A DNA stretch of 64,000 nt, taken from the NCBI GenBank assembly GCA_029962745.1, contig CM057158.1, forward strand, positions 4,006,438 through 4,070,437, written 5' to 3'. Source of the DNA: Echinometra lucunter (Eukaryota; Echinodermata; Echinoidea; Camarodonta; Echinometridae). The position numbers and the translations under genes were made by a program. Positions 13,301 through 25,300 of the stretch are shown here, piece after piece (position 1 is the stretch's first letter; each line of letters starts with the position of its first letter). The notes beneath the pieces are model-generated. The model saw only the letters and a list, made by a program, of their open reading frames with translations, made no database searches and was not told the DNA's origin.

Positions 13301-16300
13301 GCTTGAAAGGTCACACACATTCTCTGCCAAGATTTCAGAGGCAAAGACTTATCTGATGAAGGACAATTCTTTTTTTTTTCTTCTTCTTCTCTGAGGAAAG
13401 AACAGAAAACTTCTTTAGGAATACCATCAGCACCATGCATAAGCCCTCTTCAAGCAACTGCAAGAGAAAGTTGAAGACGGGACATACACTTTCAAGAATA
13501 AAGTTCTGGGTTCAATAGGCAATTACCAAATAACAAACAATGGATGGCCTGATGATTCAGGAAATGATTTTCATGATTTCTGGTAGACTCTGGTGAAGGC
13601 TTTGATTATAATAGCTAAGAAAAATGCTTCAGGGAAAAAAAAACACACACACAAAAGAATACCTCCATATATCTGCTGAAATTTACTGCTCAGATTTACA
13701 ATTTCTTGCAAGTCTGAACCAGTTCACTGATCTATCTAAGAATTCATATTTGCATTGAGATATTTCTTACTGTTCTGACTACCAGGAGAGGAAGCATCTC
13801 TGTCACTAGATTCACTCCAACTTCTTGTTTGCTGTCCAGTGCCTTGATGAGGGTTGGGATGAGATCTCCTGCACATTCCACAAGGATTGCATCCTTCTCA
13901 GCCTGCTCACCCTCATCATCTTCTTCTTCTTCCTCATCTTCATCCTGACATGCAGTCTGTATAAAAAAGAAGAGAAATAGAGTATACCAATAGGGTGACA
14001 AATAATAATTTCAAAGGAATAATGGAGTTCTGGTAATGAATACTATAGCAGAATTTCATTAAAACTGGAATTGCCTATCAGGTAGAACAAGATAATAATA
14101 ATAAGGATAATAATATTCTGTTCTTGTACAGCGCATACCACATTATTATCTAACGTCTGTATGCGCTTCCGAAGGACTTTGGAAATTATTACCCTGGCTT
14201 TAGCCTGGCAGCCACTGATTACAGCGCTCAAGCATTTTGAGGAATTGATTCCTGCCAGGTACCCATTTACCTCACCTGGGTTAAGTGTGGCAAATGTAGA
14301 TTAATGTCTTGCCGAAGGGCATTAGTGCTGTGGCAGGGAATGAGACAGCATTAAGCAAGACCTAATTCATAATGCCAGCACATTATCAATGGCTGGACCA
14401 CCATGACATCCCCATTAATAGCCATCCCCATATGGTCCTTGGCAATGATGAGTTTAACATTTACCTTCTGTTGTAAGACATTCTTGATTGAGCCCGTGAT
14501 TGCACTGAAGAACTCTGCATGTTTGATGACCTCTGGACCAATAGCTTCCAACAGTTCCTTCATCCCTTCCAATGTTGTTATGACAACAGAACGTTCACTG
14601 TCGGAGTCGATGTTCTCCACAAAGTGTGGGACCACCTGCTCAAGCATTTCTGATAACACTGTAAATGTCATGAGAAAATTGGCAATAATTGATTTTTATA
14701 AAATTATGTTTTACTTAACTTCTGGTGCAGGCTGGATACAATGTTCAAACATTTTGTTTTCAGATGGGATGTTAATTTGAGGTCTTAGGGATAAGGTGAT
14801 GTAAAATCATTTTCCTTTATCCCTGCTACAGGAAGTTTTGTAAACAGTTATTAAGGCTGCAAAATGTTAAAATAATACTCCTCTCAGACAGGATGTAAAA
14901 TAGAAGCCCCTTTATAGGAGAGTTTCTCCCAGAGAACAAATATGCAGGCATTACACTTCTTTAAAGTGGTGCAGGGGGGGGGGGGGGGGGGGTGTGACTA
15001 ATGATTTTTTTTTTCTTTCTTCAGAAGTCACATATACAAATCTTTTCCTCATAATTTTCAGTGCTCTCTTTTGACCATGAGGACCAAACTGCCAGTGGAA
15101 CATGTTATTCTCATTTTGTTGTACCTTGTGTTAGTACATTATTTTGTGCTGTATGGCATTTCTCTGATTTAAGACTGAGAAAAAGTAAAAAGGACTGGCT
15201 GACAATCATGCAATCTGGATTTCATTACAATCAAAATCTACCATCTGATTGTGATGACACTGTCATATTACCACACAGGCCCTGTGTTCAGCATAACTGC
15301 TCTGAACAAACAGGTGCTGCCTTATGGATGTCATTATCAGGGCATTCCATTAATCTAAATAAATCAAAACTACGGTGAATGATAAAAGGATATGATGAAC
15401 TATTTATGCTACATTACCACCTCCATCCAACCTACCATCTGATTGAGATGATAACGTCATATTCCCACACTGGCCTAGCGTACAGCATAGCTGCCCAGAA
15501 CACACAGTGGCTGCCTTACGAATACCAGGGGCAGGGTAGTCCATCAAGCGGTATACTTCATTGTAGCATTCTTCAATATATGGGAGAAAGGCTGCCCTAT
15601 GTACAACAGGGTTATACAAAATAAATTTCAAAGGAAACATGATAACCCTGAATGAACACTACACATTAATATCCATTTCAACATTCAGATGAAATCAGCT
15701 TACTGATATGAAAATAAAAACCATCAAGTCTTGACCACAGGAAAGAGACATTTTGGATTTTACAGGAGAACTAAACTCAGAGACCTATGTCATATGACAG
15801 GTAATATGTATTCAGTAGAGATACCAATTTCAAAATGAGAAAAGGTAAATGAGGAAAAACAAAAAAAGGAAAATGTAAGATAGCAGAAGACAAATTTAAT
15901 AAATTGTCTACAGAACAAATCCAACTTACTTTGTGTGAAGTGCTACCTCTGCCATAGCATTACATGTATCTTCCTTCTCTTCCAAGTAAGAATTCTCAAC
16001 ATTATACCTGCATAAAATCAATCAAAATGCAATTAAATCTAATCTACACTGGCCAAACACTAATCAACATACACATGAATTACTTTGGAGACTTCTAATC
16101 AAAAACACTTAAAGTATATAAAAAGTAGGCATGATGGCTCTGTGCTAACGTGGTGGTCTTTAAAAGGAAGGTTGCTGGTTCAAAATAAAATATAGATCAA
16201 AGTATTTTGGTGCCTTTTGGTAAGACATAAATCCTCCATCTCTAAGTACCTAAGATACAAGGTTTGCTTAGTGGTAATTCACTGTAATAGCTTACTGATA

Positions 16301-19300
16301 AGTGAGGTGGAAAATATCAATCAATAATCAACATAACATTATCAAGTATACTATTACAGCCTTATAGCCTTGTATTTGTCAATCATTAATTATTCCCACA
16401 TAAGTATGAGTTATATCTCATCAAATTTTTTCTGATCTTACCCTTGAATTTCATCATCATCCTCGTCTTCATCCTCAGATTCAGAGACATCGTCATCACC
16501 TTCAGTACCATTGCCATTGACGTCCTCAAACAAAGACTGCACTCTGCTCTCCTCCTCATCAAAGTGAGGCTGGAGTAATAAGAAACATATTATGAAGGGA
16601 TACCATTGCCATTGACATCCTCAAACAAAGATTGCACTCTGCTCTCCTCCTCATCAAAGTGAGGCTGGAGTAATAAGAAACACATTATGAAGGGATACAA
16701 TTGCCATTGACGTCCTCAAACAAAGATTGCACTCTGCTCTCTTCCTCATCAAAGTGAGGCTGGAGTAATAAGAAACATATTATGAAGGGATACCATTGCC
16801 ATTGATGTCCTCAAACAAAGATTGCACTCTGCTCTCTTCCTCATCAAAGTGAGGCTGGAGTAATAAGAAACATATTATGAAGGGATACCATTGCCATTGA
16901 CGTCCTCAAACAAAGATTGCACTCTGCTCTCTTCCTCATCAAAGTGAGGCTGGAGTAATAAGAGACATATTATAGAAGGATATAGCTGTTCAGTAGCAGG
17001 GCTCCACAGTAACTTTCGTCATTGCGTTCCTGACTGAAATATTAGGTTTGTTTGCATGGAGTCCTAATTAATGGAAAAAAAAAAGAATAAATTAAACAAA
17101 TTTGAAAAATAAATTTTAGGGCTCTGGAACAAAATAATAGGGGTCCCAAGTGTCCCAGCGGCAGATAGTGTCAAGTCCAGACTACTATTATTCATCATTT
17201 AAAAAATCACCTGCAAATATTACAAATGCAAATACAACAGAAAATATTGATGTAACAACTGCAACAATGGCTATACCTAATGATTGATATAGGAGATAAA
17301 ATGCATACTATTATAATCACAGACCTGTTCAATCACTGAGGAAGATCTGCAGTGACAATTGCAAGAACTCTGCCAACTCTGACAACAGCTATCACCTTAC
17401 TACTCAACTATGAAATTGTCACTTGTAATTAAATTTCAGGCTTTTCTTCATATCACATTATTCGCATCTTGGCAAACATTCATGGGCATAACTCAATTTC
17501 ACTGGGAGATTTTGAAAACAACTCTCCTGTAGATCATACTTCATTTCAAAATGATCATCAGTTTTGTGATTCTGCACCACAGGGTAATAGTGCTGTTACT
17601 ACTACTACACTATGCCATCAATTCTCCTTCTGTAACCCTTATTTTCCACTTCCTACTCTAAAATCATTTAATGATAATAATGCTAATAATTGGAGACTCT
17701 TGTATAGCGCTTATGTCTGGCACCAATTACCCATGCCTGCACTTTGCTATGATTACACCGGCTTTAGTCAAGCTGTGATTACAGCGCTCAAGCATTTTAA
17801 AGAATTAATTCCTGCCAGGTATCCACTTACCTCACCAGGGTTAAGTGCAGCAAAAGTAGATTAAAGTCTTGCCAATGAACATGAGTGCTGTGCCAGGGAT
17901 TCAGACCCTGCACCTTGTGGTTGACAGTCTGGAGACTTATCCACTAGACCACGACACTTTTAAACACTTAAACTTAGTATTACCTCCTGAAATATGTTTA
18001 TACATATGCTGTACAGAAGAAACAAGACTGTATACTTACAACAACTCCATCTGTGGATCTTAATGAGTCTAACATGAGTTGTGTGATAGCAGGGAGATGG
18101 TTGGACATGTTCTCTTCTAATACATATGAGATGGATGCAAATAGATTATACCTGCAGGGATAAACAAGGATGCAACAAAACAAGATTCTAAACTGCATAT
18201 AATCAATTCTTTTAAAGGATTTAAGTTTCATTTGATTCATGCATACCTCATTGATATAATTTCAAATTACCACTTTTTTCTTTACACTATATGATTTTGG
18301 ACAAGTTAATTTTTCAATGTCAAAGCTACATGCACTTTTAAGCATTTACACTTGTACCTCACTCAACAATGAATTAATTATTATGATACTTTAATGTGAT
18401 TTTACTTTCCTAGTGTTAACTTATTATATATGTAATATATCATGTAATTCTCAAAAATTCAGTCATGTGATCATGTGACTGCCAATGTGAACAAATGTTG
18501 ATACCATATAAACCATTAAATACAGAGTATGGTGTACTAAAAGTATCAGTACAATATCGAGACCCCCCCCCCCCCTTTCTGGTCCGTATTGATTGCCATG
18601 TTATTATGCCACTCACCTAAAACACAAGAGAAAACAAAATTTTGCTATTTGTCACAAGATGGATAAGACCAAGAATGTACAGCTTTACATATCTTTTTCT
18701 TCTTTTTTTGACAGTACATCTGTCTCTTTCAAATTGTTTGCACATGGTCTCCCACTGCAAATACATGATGCTAATAAATACATTTCCCTGCATGACATAT
18801 TCTTGGAGATTTAATTTGGGGATGTTTTAAATGGTAGATCTTGAGGGGGCAGCGGTGTACATACGTGCATCTTCTAAGGTCAGGGTCATTGACTTCATCA
18901 ATGAGTTTCAGACCAAGTAGAATACACTCCTCTGTCAGGGGCATGAAGTTCTCTTTCCCAATCTTCCTTGCTAGAACTCCTAAGGTATCTGTAAATATCA
19001 AACAACATGCATAAATCATAAAACTTATTTATGAAATATTGAATTGAGTAAAGAAAATAAATTAATTTTGTTTCAGACCATGTAGAAAATACACTATCCA
19101 GGGTATGAAGTTCTCTCTAGCAATCTTCATTGCTAGAACTCCTGTTGGGTATATGGAAACTCAGAATCAAAAGAACACATTGCATAAAGGAAAATGCTAG
19201 CTAATCTGCTTATGTATACCACCTGCTGAGTTAATACTTGTGACTATGATGAATTCAGGTGTTAGTCATGCTCCAGTCAGAAACTCTATACTTTTGACTG

Positions 19301-22300
19301 TGAATTCAGTTCACAAATCCACTTCCTTGCTGATATATGTTAAATGGGACACTGTTTGTCTTCCTCTCTGTTTTTTCCAAATGCTATTCCTTATGCACAA
19401 TATCCTCTAAACTTGTTTATCCTAGCTACATGTATACCAATTTTCCACATCCAAATAAACTGATTATTGTGACAAAATGCCCTCTACAAGTCATGCTAAG
19501 CCAAGGCAGCTTATAAAAACTATTTCAATGATACAACCATATCCTCCTCCATGTTTTCAACATTTGGTATATAAAACTTATCAAGAATACTCTGGGTCTT
19601 TCTTTCCTTTATGTTTAGTAACTTCATATGAAAAAAAAATGTGCAAGTGTTGACCACAAGAAAGGTTTGTGACAGCAAATAGGGGATAGACATTTAGACA
19701 GTGCAAAGAATATTCACCTATTGACTGTATCTGTAAGATAAGTGAGTCTCCAGAATGGACGTTGGTGAGATAGTGCTTCAGTTGTTCCATGATGGGATGA
19801 AAGAAAGGCAGCATGTGTTCTGAGGCAGCATTTCCTGCAGCACCTGAAACATAAAGGAAAACATACAACCAAAATAGTTAAACAGAATGTTTGATTTGAG
19901 TGTAGCCCAGGGAATTAAGATATTACAATAGGATGAGGGAGTCCTTGAGTGGACTTTGGCGAGATAATGTTTCAGTTGCTCCATGATGGGATGAAAGAAA
20001 GGCAGCATGTGTCCTCAAGCAGGATTTCCTGCAGCACCTAAAACATACAACCAAAATAGTTCAACAGAATGTTTGATGTGAGTGTCGTCCAGGGAATTAA
20101 GATATTACAATAGGATGAAGGAGTTCCAGAATGGACAATGGTAAGATAATGCTTCAGTTGTTCAATAATGAGATGAAAAAAGGTAGCATATATTCAGATT
20201 CAGCATTTCCTGTTACACTTAACATCTAAAAAAAAGCAATAAGGATGGCAGAAATTACCCTTGGACTAAATGAATGAGTACATTTAAGAAGGGGTTAGAA
20301 TGAGCATGGGTTGAATGGCACTTGATTCTCTACATCTTGGAAACATTTGGCAAACTGTCAATATCAAAGCTGAGATCATATCTACTAGAGGGGGAATATT
20401 GATACCCATTCAATATCAGAACCTGGATACAGCTCAATACAATATCAATACAGACATTGAAAAAATCAGTACAATGCCCTGTGAGAGCCTCCTGAAAAAA
20501 ATGATGATGTCCTTATTAGTTGCGATTCAACAACAGTACTGAAGTACTTGTGTGATGTTGTATCACACACAGTATCATACAGCTGACCAGGAACACAGAG
20601 CTCAGTGTCTGGACACTCTTCAACAAAGATACCATGAGTATAAGTCCTGTTCACATATGTCACAGGGAACTGCCGGGGCCAAATAAGTGTAATGCACTTC
20701 ACTTTTCACATGGTTTCTTTACCTTATAACATGCAGAATGAGTGAGTATGCATAGAACTTTTATTGCCATAGCTACATTTTTCACCCACTCTTGCCATTT
20801 ATCCAAACATGTAAAGAATAAAAAAATGCTGTAGCTTACAGTATCTTATGTGAACAAGCCCGATGCATTACAACACATATTAGTATAATGATGGAATGAA
20901 AAGCTTACCAATAGCACTGATGGCCAGTTCAGTTACATGGATATCTTGTGGATTCTGCAGCACTGTCAGTAAGTGGCCCATGAGTGTAGGCAAATAGGGA
21001 ACTAGTTCTGTGCCTGCAAGGTGTGTTAAATATATATGATCATAGGAATTGAAAAGACTGGTACTGGTACTACTGGGACAACCACATACATGAACAATAA
21101 TATATCTATAGTTACTGCTTTGACAGAAAGGTCCTGAGAAAGCTATTGAAATTCCAACTGTTGAGAGAATAATCAAAAATATGTTTGGAAGAGAAATATA
21201 ATCCACAAACAAATGCATTCATAAATTCATCTGTTTATTTCTTTGTTCAAAAATTACTCAAAGTTATAAACAGCTAGTACATAATACATTGTAGCAGAGA
21301 TGATGAGAAAGACACTTGAGATCCTCTCCTTAGTTCTGGCAAAACAAAACAAAAGGGAACCTTATGATGCCCTTTGGCAATTGTTCAAAGAAACCAGCAT
21401 CATGGAAATATACCTGCTGCACAGGAAAAATGTCATGAAGCACCACGGAAAGAAATTCCTTACCTAAATTCTCACAGAACATCTCCAGAGCATAGTATAT
21501 TCTTGTGATACCCTTTGGCCTCTGCTCTGCATTCTGGGATGTTGTCTGAGCGAGATAGCCAAAGAGCAGAGGAAGAAGCTGATTGTGGTAGCGTGATATC
21601 TCAGGCTGAAGATGCTCTGAGAACTGACCTAATGCAAACAGACCTGCATTGTATACCACAGGGCGGGGATCACGGATGCCATTACAAATGCTCTCTAGGA
21701 ATTGCTCAAGGTGCCTGAAACAGGGATTTGGTATAGGCAAGAATAAGCATGATAATCATATCTCAGTTATGAGATGTTCTAATAATTGATGCAGTGCAAA
21801 CAGGCCTTCATGTGACAACACAGGGTACGGATCACAGATAAACCTACAAATGCTCTCTAGGAACTGTTCAAGGTGCCTAGGACATGGATCAGATAAGTGA
21901 CAAGAATAATCATAACTATGTCTTTGGCTGGATATGCTCTGAGAATTAACATCCCTGCATTGTGTACTGGAGGAGGGGCATGAGTACCATTACTGGTAAC
22001 ATGAATTAATGGAGAGCTGCTGTGCATGTATGGTATCTGTTAATTCATGTTACCATTACTGTTAACATGAACAGATACCATACATGCACAGCAGCTCTCC
22101 ATAAAAACCATACTTCATGTTTCCCTTCAGCAGCCTTCATGCACTGTACAGTGGCTTGAGTGTAATTTCAATACTTCTATCCCCTCTTCTTCACTGTTTC
22201 AGTTTCAAGGAAGGATCTAAAGAAATATAAAGGAAAACTTACTTTTTACAAACATAATCTGCACAACCTTCTGCCAGGACAGCTAGACTCACAAGCCCAG

Positions 22301-25300
22301 CCTTTTTGTGATAAGGGTCTTCACTCTCCAGAGCAGGCTGTACCAACTGCAGCAGGTGGGGGACCAGCTTATCTGGTGGAAGGTGCAGTGCCATAGTATC
22401 TAAAACCTATAAACATGATAAGAGGTCAAGCTGGAAGATGATGTCATGCTTCAAGAATTTTGAAGAACACATAACTACTTCAAGCCAATTTTAAAAATCT
22501 GAATGGTTTTATTTACCGAGGGAAGCCTTTCGCATTTGCATTCTGCATTTTTAGAATTGAAATTAAATGATCTGGTGCACACTTTGGGTGGAATTTTTGG
22601 AAATTTTGAATCAGAAATTAGGGGGAAAAAAGGGGGGGGGGGGATGAAAATTCTGGGGAGGGGGCAACTGCCCCCCCCCCCCCCCCCCCATGTGCATAAG
22701 GCCATGATCAATAGATTCTATTCAGTATATTTTCTTTTCTTTTCTTATCTAACACTTGTTATATTGAAACTACCTGTGCAGCATATGATGATGGTGATGA
22801 GGATTCTACCTCCTCCCCGTTCTCATCCTCTTCTTCCTCCTCCTCCTCTCTTGATGAAGGGGCACACATGATGGGGAATAGAATGTTCAGAATGGGCATC
22901 ACTAGTTTGTTCTTCAAGATGGTCTGAAAAACAGATTGATGATCATCACGAAAATGTAAAAACAAGGTATTCTCAATTATATTCTTTCAAATGCTTCTAG
23001 CTGAAAGTTGAAAATAAGGTTTAATACAAGTCAGAGGGAGAACACAGAGAGTTTCTTTGTCTCTTTTATTTTTTTAGTTACTACATATTCATCTTCTTCT
23101 TCAATAACATTTTAAACATTATGCATCGTATGAGAAATAATGCTTTTAATACTAAGGCCTAGGCCAAGGGTTCCCTTTCTTCAACATGACTTTAGTTCTT
23201 GTATCAAGTTTAACCTGTTGCCTATTGGAACCAGGATGTCCCTGTATTAAACCAATGGAAATTTGAGAATTCAGTAGTCAATGCATTAACTGAATTACAT
23301 GTAGTAGAATAAGGTGAGTGCTACAGAATTTTCAATTAATAAGGCATTACCTCATATGTTTTAATAATCACTACAGGCATGTGAACATAATACCAGTATT
23401 TTCTTATATCAGTAAGGATACAAGATATGATTCATCTTTTCTTGTGGAACATTGCAAAACCTCACCCCTAACCACATTGCAGAACAAGACAACATACATG
23501 AAAATGGATTATTATGTTACGAACAATGACACTGGCAATGAGCTTGGGAGAGGGGTGCTAACAAGAGTGATGGGAGTGACACATACCTTCTTTTTTAACT
23601 TTGTTAACCAACTGATGAAAGACAGGGCCTTAATGCGGGCGTTGTTGCCAAGATTTTCATTACTGGCTACCTAACAAAAGGATTTTGGGGTGAGGATGGG
23701 AAAGGGGTGGAGAAGGAGGGGGGGAGGAGGAGAGAAGAGGGAGTGAGAAGAGATGGAAGAGAGAAGAGGGCGAGATAGTGGAAAAGAGAGGAGAGGGGAA
23801 GAGTGGAGGGGGAAAGTAAAAATGGTAGGGTAAAGAGGGAGAGAAAGAGAGAGAGAGTAAGAAAAACGAGAGGATGGGGGAGGAAGGAGACAAGGAGGGT
23901 ATTGGGAGAGGAGAGAGGGGAGAGGAAGAGAGGGTAAGGTGGGAAGACGGGGAGAGAAAGGAGAGAAGGGAGAAGAGGGAGAGAGAGGGAGGAAGAGAGA
24001 AGAGAGGGGAGGGTCGAGAGAAAAGAGATTCATGAGTGAGCTTTGTGGATGACAATAACAGGAAGGCACAATTATTGCTGGCAAAATGAGTTCCAGCTGT
24101 AGAGTCTTCTGGCATTTCTATAATCAGTTCATGCTCAAGTTAAGGATGGTTTATGAGCTTTAGAGAAGACAAAGGAATTATTGCAAGAAGATCATGGTAC
24201 TTAACAAGATAAGGCAAACCATCTGAGGGGTTACAAACCACTATTCCTAATACAAATTTATATTTCATACAATTTTGATAACCATAAGGGAATATTTCTT
24301 TTCTCTTTTTCTGTACTGCATTCCAAAAAAGACTAAGGAAACTCAATAGGTAAATTACTACCTGATTCCAATTAGCAAATCAGGTGTTGTTCACATTGTT
24401 TTTTCTATTTATTCAGTCAAACTTAACAATACAGTTTTGGCACCTCGAAAGTTTTGCAAAGTACACTGTAAACTCAAGTTGACTAGAATAGGTTGTCCAT
24501 TGAATTCACTCTTGGGATATACTACAATGTAAAGATGAGTCAATACTTGACATGCCATTTAAAGAGAGCAGTAAATATGTACATGAAACACCTGATTGTC
24601 TGTAATGAGCAGGAAAGGAAATTTTATACAACTCACTTGACAGCAGAACTCAAGGACGCTTTTCAGATGCGGTACAATGATGGATACCTCACACTCCACC
24701 AGTTCATCAAAGACTTCCATGGCCTCACAACCCTGATCTTCATCTCTGACCAGTAGCTGACCGATGACTGCCAAGACCCTGGGGATGAGAGGTCTGAACA
24801 GGGGCTGCCAGAATTACAGATAATGTAATGAGTTCAGTAAATCTATTTCACACTGAAACATACCAGTAATCCCTTTTACAATACAATTACACAATAGCTC
24901 AATCCTCCCTTTTCATTAAAAAGATATCCGTTATTAATGATGTGCAGTGAAAAAAAACTGTAGTAAAATGACAAACATAATGGACAACAGCATTGCAGTA
25001 TGTACTGGATGGCCCTGATTTATTACACACATACAAATGGAAATCTATTTAGAATTTCCTTTGAATATGTTAAGAATAATATTTCAAGGATTTTTTATTA
25101 GTTCAATCACATAAATCTTAATTCCCTTAAATTCCAAAAAGCAAACTTCTGCTAGATATAATTTTCAAGATTTGCTTTATTATTGATCAAAGCTGTCAAA
25201 TGTTTCATTTCTAATCTCCTGTATCAAAATAATTTGATAAGACTCATTAATCTTTCCAAGTACTGGTACAAATTGAAAACTTACAATTTCATCTGTTCCT

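Noticed and set aside
17469..17864. A 131-codon plus-strand frame
   Set aside because: It runs into the tRNA-derived SINE, and its other part is AT-rich intron without coding character.
17892..17956. A functional tRNA gene on the minus strand
   Set aside because: A- and B-box-like words are present but the arms are diverged. It is attached to a SINE body found elsewhere in the window, so it is a SINE head.
23660..24115. A 151-codon minus-strand Ser/Pro/Leu frame
   Set aside because: Product of the GA-rich tract. The real exon at 23587-23670 uses a different frame with a clear acceptor.
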